This document shows, piece by piece, positions 32,025-40,598 of a stretch of DNA of 64,000 nt; the stretch's first letter is position 1; each line of letters opens with the position of its first letter. The position numbers and the translations under genes are program-made. The notes beneath the pieces were generated by a model, which saw only the letters and a list, made by a program, of their open reading frames with translations, did not search any database and had not been told where the DNA came from. The stretch spans positions 4,278,001 through 4,342,000 of the forward strand of contig NZ_CP061721.1 in assembly GCF_014764445.1 (NCBI RefSeq), written 5' to 3'. Source of the stretch: Pseudarthrobacter sp. BIM B-2242. GTDB taxonomy: Bacteria > Actinomycetota > Actinomycetes > Actinomycetales > Micrococcaceae.

Positions 32025-33335
32025 TCAGCCCGTGACGCCGGTCATTTCGTTCGGCGCGTGCGTCTGCTCAGCGCTTTTGACCACCTTGCCCGTCTTCAGG
32101 TCCACGGCGTGGATGCTGGAGGTAGCCGGTTCGGTGACATAGGCCCGCGAACCCAGGACAAACAGCGTAGGCCGCGGGTCCTGCCAGACCTCAGGCTCCT
32201 CCCAGGCTCCCACTACGGGGATTTTGGCAGTGACTGCGCCCGTGAGCGGGTCAATAACATGCAGGGCGCCGTCCGTTCCCAGCACCAGCGCCTCCCCTGC
32301 CGGACCGCGGCCCAGTGAGCGGAAGGAGTAGCTGACGCCAAGATCCACCAGCTTGAGCTCGCCGGTGTCAGTGTTGACCAATGAAACCCGGGTGGGCCGC
32401 TCGAGCTCGGCATCCCGGTCCACCTTGTAGTCCCCCAGGATCACCGGGGAGGCAGCACTGCCGGCCTGGTTACCCATCCGGCCGTAAGCATCCGGACTTG
32501 CCACCTTGGTAAAGACCCCGGCGCGATAGACCAGCATGCCGTCCTCGCAGCCCACCACCACCGTGTCCGCGCCAGCCACCGCCTCGCCATGGACGCCGGG
32601 GCAGTCCTCGTTCCGCAGGAGCTCGGCGCGGTCCTGTCCGTCGCCGGCCGCCGGGGCACCCAGCAGCGCCATGCCGGAGCGGCCCTCGGCGTTGCCCAGC
32701 GTAACCAGCAACTCGCCGCCCTGCAGCCCGATGGCCACGCCATGGTGGGCTTCCGGTGTGATGTACGTGCTTGTGGAAGGCAGGCCGGCGGCCAGGCCGT
32801 CCGTCAGTGCGGCGGGGTCAAAGATATCGACCCTGCCCGAGCCGTCACTGAACAGGACTGTCTGATCAGCGTGGTTAACCACATGGCCCGCCTTGCTGGC
32901 ATCGAAGGCCCGGTCCCTCATCCGCGGTTCACCGGCATAGGAATGTCCATGGTCTCCGTGGGCTTCCGTCCATACGCCCGCGTCGAGGATCCGGAAGGCA
33001 TCCCCGGTGGCCACCAGGACATGGCGGCCGTCGCCGGCGGGGCTCACCCTGTTGAAGCCGGCCAAGGGCAGCTCCCCCACGGCTTCGAGCGTCTTGGCGT
33101 CCAGGACGGAGATGCCTTCGTCGTGGGTCAGGACAAGGCGCGGCGCGCGGCCGGGCGTCTCCTTGGCCTCGACGGCTTCTTCACTGCCGGTGGCAGAGGC
33201 GGACGCCTGGGCCGCCCCGGATCCGGGGGCACCCGTGCCGCAACCGGCCAGGGCCAAAGCTGTCACGGCGAGCAAGGCCGGCAGGAGGAGTGCCGGGCGG
33301 TGGGCCCGGCTATGGGAAGGAGGAGTTATCAGCAT
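32025..33335 (-). CDS. aztD: zinc metallochaperone AztD-like lipoprotein
   Basis: A 436-residue secreted lipoprotein: signal peptide with lipobox LALAGC, an Ala/Ser/Glu-rich spacer, then a beta-propeller. The His-rich segment TEAHGDHGHSYAG and a histidine in HVVNHADQ resemble AztD, which passes Zn(II) to the AztC binding protein. No aztABC transporter genes are adjacent. A Zur-type palindrome lies directly over its promoter, giving expression under zinc starvation. The -10 TATCAT ends six bases before ATG 33335 and there is no ribosome binding site. Confidence 0.82.
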   Translation of the reverse strand: MLITPPSHSRAHRPALLLPALLAVTALALAGCGTGAPGSGAAQASASATGSEEAVEAKETPGRAPRLVLTHDEGISVLDAKTLEAVGELPLAGFNRVSPAGDGRHVLVATGDAFRILDAGVWTEAHGDHGHSYAGEPRMRDRAFDASKAGHVVNHADQTVLFSDGSGRVDIFDPAALTDGLAAGLPSTSTYITPEAHHGVAIGLQGGELLVTLGNAEGRSGMALLGAPAAGDGQDRAELLRNEDCPGVHGEAVAGADTVVVGCEDGMLVYRAGVFTKVASPDAYGRMGNQAGSAASPVILGDYKVDRDAELERPTRVSLVNTDTGELKLVDLGVSYSFRSLGRGPAGEALVLGTDGALHVIDPLTGAVTAKIPVVGAWEEPEVWQDPRPTLFVLGSRAYVTEPATSSIHAVDLKTGKVVKSAEQTHAPNEMTGVTG

Positions 33336-33339
33336 GGCT

Positions 33340-33369
33340 TAATGATAGTGATTATCATTAGCGTAGCAA
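33340..33369 (-). promoter_or_regulatory. Zur box overlapping the aztD promoter
   Basis: TAATGATA-N5-TATCATTA (33340-33360) is a perfect 8-5-8 palindrome of Zur/Fur type. On the minus strand, TTGCTA (33369-33364) and TATCAT (33347-33342) with a 16-base spacer form the promoter, so the box covers the -10 and spacer. Zur with zinc would block transcription. Confidence 0.85.
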
Positions 33370-33416
33370 ATCGGCGTTACCGCTAAGTAACCCTTTTCCC
33401 TCAGTAAGATCGCAGC

Positions 33417-34385
33417 ATGACTGAGACCGCCGCCAATTCCGTGACCCTCCGATTCCTGGCAGCGCCCATGGATGTGGGCCACAGCGGCTCTGTTGATGCG
33501 GGCACTGTCCTCGAGTGGGTGGACAAGGCTGCGTACGCCGCCGCCGTGGGCTGGGCCAAGTCATATTGCGTGACGGCTTACGTGGGCAACATCCACTTCG
33601 CGGACCCGGTGAACATTGGCGACATGGTGGAGGTGGAAGCCACCATCGTCTACACGGGACGCTCCTCGATGCATATCCGCACCGTTGTGTCATCCGGTGA
33701 TCCGAAAGGCGGCGGGGCCACGATGCGCAGCCAGTGCATGGTGATCTTTGTGGCGGTGGGCGACGACGGCAAACCCGTGCCGGTGAGGCAGTTCGAACCG
33801 GTGACTCCGGCCGAAATTGAAGAGCGCGACCATGCCTTGGCGCGGATCAGGATCCGCGAGCAGATCGTCGAAGCCATGAGCGCCCAGGAATATACCGACG
33901 CCGGGACGGCCGAACGAGTGACGCTGCGGTTTATGGCCGCCCCTACGGACGTGAACTGGGGCGGGAAAGTGCACGGCGGCATCGTGATGAAGTGGATCGA
34001 CGAGGCGGCCTATGTGTGCGCGTCACGTTACTGCGGGAAGGACACCGTCGCGGTATTTTCCGGCGGCGTCCGCTTCTACCGGCCATTGCTGATCGGCCAC
34101 GTGGTGGAAGTCGAAGCCAGGCTGGTCTACACCGGGACCAAAGGCATGCACATTGCCGTACACGTCCGCTCCGGGGACCCCAGGGGCAGGGAACTGAACC
34201 TCACCACGTATTGCCTCACCGTAATGGTGGCACGCGACGCCGACGGCAACTCAGTGCCCGTCCCAACCTGGGTGCCGGTGACGGACGAGGACAAACGCCT
34301 GCACGCCCATGCGCGCGAACTGCTGGAGATCCGCGGGACCGCGCCGGGGAACCGGCTGCCCAACCACCTGCTGCAGCAGGGCTGA
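33417..34385 (+). CDS. acyl-CoA thioesterase with two hotdog domains
   Basis: A 322-residue tandem hotdog protein of the ACOT/YciA type. Both halves carry TLRFxAAPxDV and a VxAGT/VHGG-type helix (VDAGTVLEWVDKAAY and VHGGIVMKWIDEAAY). The second half keeps the more canonical DVNWGGKVHGG active-site loop; the first reads DVGHSGSVDAG and may be structural or differently specific. It should hydrolyse acyl-CoAs. TAAGAT six bases before the ATG implies leaderless expression. It converges on dnaB. Confidence 0.86.
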   Translation: MTETAANSVTLRFLAAPMDVGHSGSVDAGTVLEWVDKAAYAAAVGWAKSYCVTAYVGNIHFADPVNIGDMVEVEATIVYTGRSSMHIRTVVSSGDPKGGGATMRSQCMVIFVAVGDDGKPVPVRQFEPVTPAEIEERDHALARIRIREQIVEAMSAQEYTDAGTAERVTLRFMAAPTDVNWGGKVHGGIVMKWIDEAAYVCASRYCGKDTVAVFSGGVRFYRPLLIGHVVEVEARLVYTGTKGMHIAVHVRSGDPRGRELNLTTYCLTVMVARDADGNSVPVPTWVPVTDEDKRLHAHARELLEIRGTAPGNRLPNHLLQQG

Positions 34386-34402
34386 GCCGGCCGGCTCAGC
34401 CC
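34379..34402. terminator. perfect 24-base palindrome between convergent genes
   Basis: GGGCTGAGCCGG is followed at once by its complement CCGGCTCAGCCC. It overlaps the TGA stop of the thioesterase gene (34383-34385) and ends 12 bases before the dnaB stop codon. It probably acts as a bidirectional stop or mRNA 3' end; there is no T-tract. Confidence 0.6.
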
Positions 34403-34413
34403 CCGAGGGCCGC

Positions 34414-35796
34414 TTAGAAACCTCCGCCGCCGGCGTCGGCCGCCATGTTGGCGAACCGCGAGTAGTGGCCCTGGAATGCGACCACGATGTCCTTCGTGGG
34501 GCCGTTACGGTGCTTGGCGATCAGGATGTCCGCTTCACCGGCTCGCGGCGACTCCTTGTCGTACACATCCTCGCGGTGCAGCAGGATGACCATGTCCGCG
34601 TCCTGCTCGATGGAGCCGGACTCGCGAAGGTCGGAGACCATGGGCCGCTTGTCCTGGCGCTGCTCGGAGCCACGGTTCAGCTGCGACAGGGCAATGACCG
34701 GGACCTGGAGCTCCTTGGCCAGGAGCTTGAGCGCGCGGGAGAACTCGGAAACTTCCTGCTGGCGCGACTCCACTTTCTTGCCGGAGCTCATGAGCTGCAG
34801 GTAGTCCAGGATGACCAGCTTGAGGTCATGCTGCTGTTTGAGGCGCCGGCATTTGGCCCTGATCTCCATGAGCGACATGTTGGGGCTGTCATCGATGAAC
34901 AGCGGGGCATCATTCATCCGGCCCATGGTGGTGGCGATCTTGGACCACTGCTCGTCCTTGATGGTGCCTTTGCGAAGGTCCTGGAGGCCGATGGTCGCCT
35001 CGGCGGACAGGAGGCGCATCGCAATTTCGTTCCGGCCCATTTCGAGCGAGAACATCACAGTGGCCAGGTTGTTCTTGATCGCCGCCGAGCGGGCGAAATC
35101 CAAGGCAAACGTGGACTTGCCAACGGCCGGGCGGGCTGCGATGACAATCATCTGACCCGGGTGGAGCCCGTGGGTGAGCTCATCCAGCTCATAGAATCCC
35201 GTGGGCACCCCGGTCATGCCTTCCTCCCGGTGTCCGGACGCTTCGATCTCGTCCACCGTGGATTCCATGACGTCCTTGAGGAGCACATAATCCTCGGCGG
35301 TGCGCCGCTCAGCCACGGCGTAGACCTCGGCCTGCGCCTGGTTGACCAGGTCCTCCACTTCGCCGTCGGAACCGTAGCCCAGCTGGACGATCTTGGTACC
35401 GGCGTTGACCAGGCGGCGCAGGACGGCACGCTCGGCCACAATCTCGGCGTAGTAGCCGGCGTTGGCGGCCGTCGGAACCGTCTGGATGAGCTCGTGAAGG
35501 TAGGCGGGGCCACCGATCCTGTTGATTTCCGCCCGCTTGGTCAGTTCATCTGAGACGGTCACGGCGTCCGCCGGCTCACCTCGGCCATAGAGATCGAGGA
35601 TGGCTTCATAGATGGTCTCGTGTGCGGGACGGTAGAAATCCTGGCCGCGGAGGATTTCCACAACATCGGCGATGGCGTCCTTTGACAGCATCATGCCGCC
35701 GAGGACGGACTGTTCCGCCGGAATATCCTGCGGAGGTTTTCGGCTGCCTTCCGAACTGCGGGTGCCCTCGAGCGAGTCCAGGTGCGTTACTGACAA
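34414..35796 (-). CDS. dnaB: replicative DNA helicase DnaB
   Basis: A 460-residue hexameric helicase. It has the N-terminal primase-interaction domain (PPQDIPAEQSVLGGMMLSKDAI) and a RecA-like domain with Walker A ARPAVGKSTF, Walker B LKLVILDYLQLM, the DnaB motif ALSQLNRGSEQR and arginine finger region HRNGPT. No intein is present. The TTG start at 35796 is preferred because GGAGG lies nine bases upstream and the protein then has the usual length. The upstream flank is packed with DnaA boxes. The rplI-rpsR-ssb-rpsF block lies 4.3 kb away on the same strand. Confidence 0.94.
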   Translation of the reverse strand: MSVTHLDSLEGTRSSEGSRKPPQDIPAEQSVLGGMMLSKDAIADVVEILRGQDFYRPAHETIYEAILDLYGRGEPADAVTVSDELTKRAEINRIGGPAYLHELIQTVPTAANAGYYAEIVAERAVLRRLVNAGTKIVQLGYGSDGEVEDLVNQAQAEVYAVAERRTAEDYVLLKDVMESTVDEIEASGHREEGMTGVPTGFYELDELTHGLHPGQMIVIAARPAVGKSTFALDFARSAAIKNNLATVMFSLEMGRNEIAMRLLSAEATIGLQDLRKGTIKDEQWSKIATTMGRMNDAPLFIDDSPNMSLMEIRAKCRRLKQQHDLKLVILDYLQLMSSGKKVESRQQEVSEFSRALKLLAKELQVPVIALSQLNRGSEQRQDKRPMVSDLRESGSIEQDADMVILLHREDVYDKESPRAGEADILIAKHRNGPTKDIVVAFQGHYSRFANMAADAGGGGF

Positions 35797-36465
35797 AGCT
35801 GCCGTCCTCCGTTGTGCCGCTGACGCGGCGGGTAAGCCATTTATCCTGCCGGGGACCGTCCTGTGGAGCTTCCACAGAGCGGCGTACATTAAGGTCTACC
35901 AGTGGCCACTGACAACCAGGACCGGCCGGGCTGAACGGGTCAGCGCGGCGCGCGCGGGAGTTATCCCCACTATCCACAAGTTATCCACAGAAGATGCCGG
36001 CAGTGCCAAGAACCAAGGCCTGCGCGGTGGTCCCACCCGTCGGCGGCGGCGTTCCCTCGCTCCCCAAAAACAGGTATTCCGCAACGGTAGCCGTCCCCGC
36101 CCCAGCCTCCAAGCCAGCAGTCACCGCAGCCTGTGGATAACCTGTGCACTACACGGCGTAGCTTGTGCACAGCCTGTGCATGACCCTGTGGATACAAAAA
36201 AACTTTGACGTGAGACAGAGGTCTGACCTGCGCAAACGTCCTTCTGGTATGTGGACGGGATTTTTTTATGTGAAACCTTCATCCACAGCTTGCAGCGGGA
36301 CGCTGTTGATACGGGGGCGTATTGAGAGGCCTTGGAGCGTGGTCCGTGCAGGCCTGATGATGAACCTCACACCAGCTGCTGAGGTTTTGACCGTGCGGCC
36401 AAAGCACTGTATGGAACGCGGGTAAATGTGCTGTGGATAACGCCCATCTGGCATAAGCTCTAAGC
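35797..36465. other. 669-bp gene-free region with a DnaA-box cluster next to dnaB
   Basis: Perfect DnaA boxes (TTATCCACA or complement) are at 35981-35989, 36132-36140 and 36432-36440. One-mismatch boxes are at 35961-35969, 35970-35978, 36187-36195 and 36279-36287. A locally AT-rich stretch lies between about 36190 and 36275 with runs of A7 and T7. No credible ORF was found. It separates divergent dnaB and an L7/L12-like gene. It may be a DnaA-regulated promoter for dnaB, a DnaA titration site, or an origin-related element; dnaA itself is not in the window. Confidence 0.8.
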
Positions 36466-36921
36466 ATGGGCGACATACTGATGGTGCTACTGCCGGCCGG
36501 AATCCTGGTGGCAGTTCTGTGGACGCTCGCAACAGCGCTAAGGCCACGCGATTCCGGGACCTCGGATGCTGAAAAGTACCAGCAGGACCTCGCCAGGCGC
36601 TCCGCTGAACACTACGCCGAGCAGGTGCGGGTGGCTACGGCAGTGCGCGCCCGCCTCGAAGCCAGTACGCGGCCAAGCCAGAACGAGCAACAGCAGTCCC
36701 AGCAGGAAGCCCACGCCCGCGCCGCACAACACGGACAGGCTGGGCCGCACAACGGCATGTACGGATTTTCCGCACTCCCGGGCGGGCAGCTGAATCCGCA
36801 GCTTGCGATGCAGCTGCAGACGATGGCGCGGGACGGGCACAAAATCCAAGCCATAAAACTCCTGCGCCAAGCAACCCACACAGACCTGGCCACCGCCAAG
36901 AAGTACATAGATCGGCTTTAG
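36466..36921 (+). CDS. membrane-anchored protein with L7/L12 C-terminal-like domain
   Basis: A 151-residue protein with an N-terminal membrane helix (about residues 5-25), a Gln/Ala-rich middle and a C-terminal segment DGHKIQAIKLLRQATHTDLATAKKYIDRL. That end resembles the ribosomal protein bL12 C-terminal fold (KI.AIK..R..T.L.L..AK..V). It is probably not ribosomal because of the anchor. TAAGCT six bases upstream of the ATG suggests leaderless transcription, directly beside a DnaA box. A paralogue follows three bases after the stop. Confidence 0.75.
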   Translation: MGDILMVLLPAGILVAVLWTLATALRPRDSGTSDAEKYQQDLARRSAEHYAEQVRVATAVRARLEASTRPSQNEQQQSQQEAHARAAQHGQAGPHNGMYGFSALPGGQLNPQLAMQLQTMARDGHKIQAIKLLRQATHTDLATAKKYIDRL

Positions 36922-36923
36922 AA

Positions 36924-37496
36924 ATGGAATCGCTCGTGATCCCCGTCATCATCCTTGCGGTCGTGGCCGCCGGAGTAGCACTGGCAGCCCGTGCGTTCAG
37001 CAAACGTCAGGCCACGGCGCACCAGGCGGGAGCCGCCCCTGCTCCGGACGCGGCTGAGCTGGCCCGGGTGGCAGCCGGCAAGCTCAGTGAGGACCAGCAC
37101 CGCAGGCTGTACGCCCTGATCGCGCAGGGGCAGGCCATGGCTGCCATCAAGTTCTACTACGAGTCCACAGGGGACGGACTTCGGGCCGCCAGGGACGCCG
37201 TGGGCGCCCTGGCCGCCCACCCGCAGCCTTACCGGAGCCCGGACGCCGCACCCGCAGACGTGGAGCCGGACGACGACGACACGCCCCAGCGGTTCCCGTA
37301 CCGCTACCGTGCCATCGCCAGCAAGGGCGATGTGACGCGTGAGGTCAGCAGCAACATGCTCAACGATGAGATCTACGGACGGATCCGGACGCTGGCGCGC
37401 AGTGGCGACGTCGAGGGTGCGGCGACTGCCCTGACCAAGCACTCAGATATTTCGCTTAAGCAGGCCCGGGAGTTCATCGCCCTCCTGGACGATTAG
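36924..37496 (+). CDS. membrane-anchored L7/L12-like protein, paralogue of the preceding gene
   Basis: A 190-residue protein with an N-terminal membrane helix (about 4-24) and two helical segments of bL12-CTD style: GQAMAAIKFYYESTGDGLRAARDAVGAL in the middle and GDVEGAATALTKHSDISLKQAREFIALLDD at the end. It thus looks like an internal repeat of the fold in the gene before it. It is almost contiguous with that gene, so the two form an operon. Function unknown. Confidence 0.72.
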   Translation: MESLVIPVIILAVVAAGVALAARAFSKRQATAHQAGAAPAPDAAELARVAAGKLSEDQHRRLYALIAQGQAMAAIKFYYESTGDGLRAARDAVGALAAHPQPYRSPDAAPADVEPDDDDTPQRFPYRYRAIASKGDVTREVSSNMLNDEIYGRIRTLARSGDVEGAATALTKHSDISLKQAREFIALLDD

Positions 37497-37509
37497 CAGC
37501 TCCGGGCGG

Positions 37510-37884
37510 TCAGAAGTCGAACAGGTCGCCCAGCCAGCCTTCCTTCTTCTTGGGACGCCGCCGGTCATAATCGCGGTCATAGCCCTGTTTGCCGTATTTC
37601 CGGTCATCATATTTCCGGTCGTCATGGCGGGGCTGGTCGTACCGCGGCTGCTCGCGGCGCGGTTCAAAGTTCGGATACAAGGGCGGCGGAACAGGAGCCG
37701 GGGCCGCGGCCGCAGTGCGGGGTGGGGTTGAAGCGCTGCCGCCCATTGCCTCGTTGGCGCGGTCGATGATCTTGTCCAGCTCACCGCGGTCCAGCCAGAC
37801 GCCGCGGCACTGCGGGCAATAATCGATCTCCACGCCGCTGCGTTCGCTCATGATCAGGTCAATTGAATCCACAGGACATTTCAT
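37510..37884 (-). CDS. TFIIB-type zinc-ribbon protein
   Basis: A 124-residue protein starting MKCPVDSIDLIMSERSGVEIDYCPQCRGVWLDRGELDKI, a zf-TFIIB zinc ribbon with CP-x-CRGVWLDRGEL. After a Pro/Ala linker the C-terminal half is a low-complexity Asp/Arg/Tyr/Lys region (DDRKYDDRKYGKQGYDRDY) ending in GWLGDLFDF. Such proteins are common single-domain zinc ribbons of unknown role. It is convergent with the L12-like pair. Confidence 0.85.
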   Translation of the reverse strand: MKCPVDSIDLIMSERSGVEIDYCPQCRGVWLDRGELDKIIDRANEAMGGSASTPPRTAAAAPAPVPPPLYPNFEPRREQPRYDQPRHDDRKYDDRKYGKQGYDRDYDRRRPKKKEGWLGDLFDF

Positions 37885-37931
37885 GTCCCGGTCAACGACC
37901 GGGAGCCCCGATTAGTTCGGGAAGCGCTATT

Positions 37932-38564
37932 TCAGGACCGTGCGCCCGAGATGCCGGCGAGGAGCTGTTCAAACGGCAGGGACTCCGCCACGGCAGGCTT
38001 CCGGCCGGGCTGCGCACCCTCCAGGAGCGCGGCGAACTCTGCCGCTGCCCGCTGCACCCTTTCCGAAAGGGGCGAGCCGCCGTCGTCCGTGTTTCCCCAA
38101 TCCTGGGGGCCGGCGAAAACGGCGGTCGCGGCGATCCGCGTTCGCAGGTATGTGAACAGCGGACGCATGGCGAAGTCCAGCACCATCTGGTGGCGGTCCG
38201 TGCCGCCGGTGGCGCCCAGCAGGACAGCCTTGCCTTCCAGGGACTTCGGGTCCAGGACGTCGATAAAGGATTTGAAGAGGCCGCTGTAGGACGCACTGAA
38301 CACCGGGGTGACGGCGATGATGCCATCGGATGCCTCCACGCCGGATATGACGTCAGCCAGCCGCGGGCCGGCGTAGCCGGTCACGAAGTTGTTTGCGATG
38401 TCCACGGCGAGGTCCCGGAGTTCGACGACGTCCACGCGCACCTGATAGCCGGCGTCGGCAAGCTGGTGCTCTGCGGCAGCGGCGAGCTGGTCGGCGAGCA
38501 GCCTGCTCGAGGACGGGACGCCCAGGCCGGCGGACAATACGGTGATGCGGCGGGTTTCCACCAT
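37932..38564 (-). CDS. NADPH-dependent FMN reductase (flavodoxin-like)
   Basis: A 210-residue flavodoxin-fold protein beginning RRITVLSAGLGVPSSSRLLADQL, with the FMN phosphate loop SAGLGVPSSSR and the PVFSASYSGLFKSFID segment of NAD(P)H:FMN reductases. It fits the actinobacterial CE1759-type family. ATG 38564 follows GAGGAGTCC. It may supply reduced FMN to monooxygenases or LLM-type enzymes; no partner is adjacent. Confidence 0.85.
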   Translation of the reverse strand: MVETRRITVLSAGLGVPSSSRLLADQLAAAAEHQLADAGYQVRVDVVELRDLAVDIANNFVTGYAGPRLADVISGVEASDGIIAVTPVFSASYSGLFKSFIDVLDPKSLEGKAVLLGATGGTDRHQMVLDFAMRPLFTYLRTRIAATAVFAGPQDWGNTDDGGSPLSERVQRAAAEFAALLEGAQPGRKPAVAESLPFEQLLAGISGARS

Positions 38565-38661
38565 GGACTCCTCAGATCGGTACAGTTTCATACTACATGT
38601 GTTTGCATGTACTGAGGTAACAGGGCTGCTTCCGCATTTATTCCGGGATTCATCCACGGGG

Positions 38662-39522
38662 CTAGAGCAGCACATCTCCGCTGATGCAGGTGGTGGACCT
38701 GCCGCCTACCCAGATGTCGCCGTCCACGGCCTCTACCCGGACGCGTCCCGCCCGGCCCAGCATGGTGCCCTGCGCTGCGGTGTACGACGACGGCGCACGG
38801 CGGCTGCCGATCAGCCACTGCGCTGCGCCGGCGTTGAAGCTGCCCGTGACGGGGTCCTCGGCCGCGGCGTCACCCGGGATGAAGGTCCGCACCTCGAAGT
38901 CAGCCTCAGCGTCAGCATCGTGGGGACCGATCACACCAACCTTTAGGTCCCCCATGGCGGCAAGATCCGGTCTGATGGCTAGCACCTGCGCGGCGGACGC
39001 CAGCAGTACGCCGATCCAGCCGGGCCCGTTGACCAGCCAGGAGGCGTCCAGCAGCGCCTGCCGGGGCACGCGCAGGCCCGCCGCGATGCGTGCCAGGTCC
39101 GCCTCGGCCACGGGCCCGGAGCGCGTCAGGGGCGGCGCTGCGAAAGCCAGCTGCCCGCCGTCGCGCTTCACCCGGACCAGGCCTGCCGCACATTCCTGGA
39201 CCAGGACGCCCTCACGCTTCGGGACACCGCCCCCCTCCAGCCAGACATGCGCCGACCCCAGGGTGGGATGGCCAGCGAACGGGAACTCCTCGTGGGCGGT
39301 GAAGATGCGGACGCGGTAGTCGGCATCGGGGTGGGTGGGCGGCAGGAGGAAGGTGGTCTCCGACAGGTTGGTCCAGTTGGCAAACTGCTGCATCTGTTCC
39401 GTGCTGAGGTCTTCGGCATCGGCAACCACCGCGAGGGGGTTGCCGCGGTACGGCTCGTCCGTGAACACGTCCACCTGGGTGAACGGACGACGGCGGCGGG
39501 CAGGGGCAAGGTTCCGGGTCAC
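38662..39522 (-). CDS. PhzF-family isomerase
   Basis: A 286-residue two-lobed diaminopimelate-epimerase-like protein. The catalytic glutamate lies in LSETTFLLPP and the second lobe carries AAEDPVTGSFNAG, both PhzF hallmarks. Outside phenazine clusters these proteins have unknown isomerase activities. GTG 39522 has TAGCCT six bases upstream and no ribosome binding site. Confidence 0.87.
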   Translation of the reverse strand: MTRNLAPARRRRPFTQVDVFTDEPYRGNPLAVVADAEDLSTEQMQQFANWTNLSETTFLLPPTHPDADYRVRIFTAHEEFPFAGHPTLGSAHVWLEGGGVPKREGVLVQECAAGLVRVKRDGGQLAFAAPPLTRSGPVAEADLARIAAGLRVPRQALLDASWLVNGPGWIGVLLASAAQVLAIRPDLAAMGDLKVGVIGPHDADAEADFEVRTFIPGDAAAEDPVTGSFNAGAAQWLIGSRRAPSSYTAAQGTMLGRAGRVRVEAVDGDIWVGGRSTTCISGDVLL

Positions 39523-39604
39523 CGCCGCAGGCTATCACCTGGGTGGGACGAGCCACCGGGGCGGCGCGACTGACAAGCGGCGTTGGCTCTGCCAGACTTC
39601 CGTC

Positions 39605-40027
39605 ATGGCTGAAAACAAGACCCAGGCAACCGGCGCGTCAGTGGAGGAATTCCTGGCCGCAGTGGAACACCCGGTCAGGCACCGTGACGGGCTGCGGCTG
39701 CTTAAGCTGATGCGGGACATCACCGGCGAAGAGCCCGAGATGTGGGGCCCTACCATCGTGGGCTTCGGGCAGTACCACTACAAGTACGGGAGCGGCAGGG
39801 AAGGGGACGCGGCCGCGGTGGGCTTTTCGCCCCGGAAGGCCAGCCTCTCGCTCTACGGGCTGACCTACGGGCCCGAGGCTGCGGACCTGCTGCCCCGGCT
39901 CGGAAAGCATAAGACCGGCGCAGGATGCCTGTACGTGAACAAGCTGGAGGACGTCGACGAAGCCGTACTGGCCGAGCTGATCAGGGCAGGCTTCCGGCAT
40001 GTGACCACGGTCCTCCAAAGTCCGTGA
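39605..40027 (+). CDS. DUF1801 domain protein
   Basis: A 140-residue protein with SVEEFLAAVEHPVRHRDGLRLLKLMRDITGEEPEMWG and SLYGL, features of DUF1801 (YdhG-like fold). Function unknown. A CAGACT element six bases before the ATG and absence of a ribosome binding site may indicate leaderless expression. A shared terminator separates it from rplI. Confidence 0.82.
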   Translation: MAENKTQATGASVEEFLAAVEHPVRHRDGLRLLKLMRDITGEEPEMWGPTIVGFGQYHYKYGSGREGDAAAVGFSPRKASLSLYGLTYGPEAADLLPRLGKHKTGAGCLYVNKLEDVDEAVLAELIRAGFRHVTTVLQSP

Positions 40028-40060
40028 CATCCCGTCCCAAACACAGCAAAGAAGAAACAG

Positions 40061-40097
40061 AAAACCCCCGCCGCCGGAATCCGGCAACGGGGGTTTT
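40061..40097. terminator. bidirectional intrinsic terminator
   Basis: AAAACCCCCG (40061-40070) pairs with CGGGGGTTTT (40088-40097) around an inner CCGCCGG/CCGGC hairpin. The A4/T4 ends provide a U-tract on both strands. It ends both the DUF1801 transcript and the rpsF-ssb-rpsR-rplI transcript. Confidence 0.88.
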
Positions 40098-40128
40098 CGT
40101 GCAGTTCAGGACTGCGTAGCCGTGAAGA

Positions 40129-40581
40129 CTACTTGCCTGCTACTACGTTGAGTTCGATCACAGCGGCAACGTCAGCGTGGAGGCGGACGTTGGCCTGGTA
40201 GGAACCAACCGACTTGATGTGTGCCGGCAGTTCAACCTTGCGCTTGTCGATCTTGCCAAGGCCAGCGGCCTCAACAGCGTCGGCTACGTCGGCCTGCTTG
40301 ACCGTGCCGAACAGGCGTCCGGTCTCGCCAGCCTTGACGACGAGCTTGACCGGCTTCGCGGAGAGTGCAGCGGCCTGCTTCTGAGCATCTTCCAGGGAAG
40401 CGTGCTCGCGGGCGGCACGGGCAGTCTTGATGGACTCAACCTGCTTCTCGCCACCCTTCGACCAGGTCAGAGCGAAGTTGCGGGGCAGCAGGTAGTTACG
40501 TGCGTAACCGTCCTTGACCTCGACAACGTCGCCAGCAGCACCGAGACCGGTTACTTCGTGGGTCAGAATGAGCTTTGCCAT
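40129..40581 (-). CDS. rplI: 50S ribosomal protein L9
   Basis: A 150-residue L9 with the canonical start [33 protein letters not shown], a long connecting helix and the C-terminal rRNA-binding domain. Length is typical. It is 17 bases downstream of rpsR, and AAGGAAGGGATTAAC precedes the start. It is the last gene of the rpsF-ssb-rpsR-rplI operon. Confidence 0.98.
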   Translation of the reverse strand: MAKLILTHEVTGLGAAGDVVEVKDGYARNYLLPRNFALTWSKGGEKQVESIKTARAAREHASLEDAQKQAAALSAKPVKLVVKAGETGRLFGTVKQADVADAVEAAGLGKIDKRKVELPAHIKSVGSYQANVRLHADVAAVIELNVVAGK

Positions 40582-40598
40582 GTTAGTTAATCCCTTCC

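Noticed and set aside
35797..36465. Chromosomal origin oriC
   Set aside because: The DnaA boxes are suggestive, but dnaA, dnaN and rpmH are not adjacent, so I treat it as a DnaA-responsive region only.
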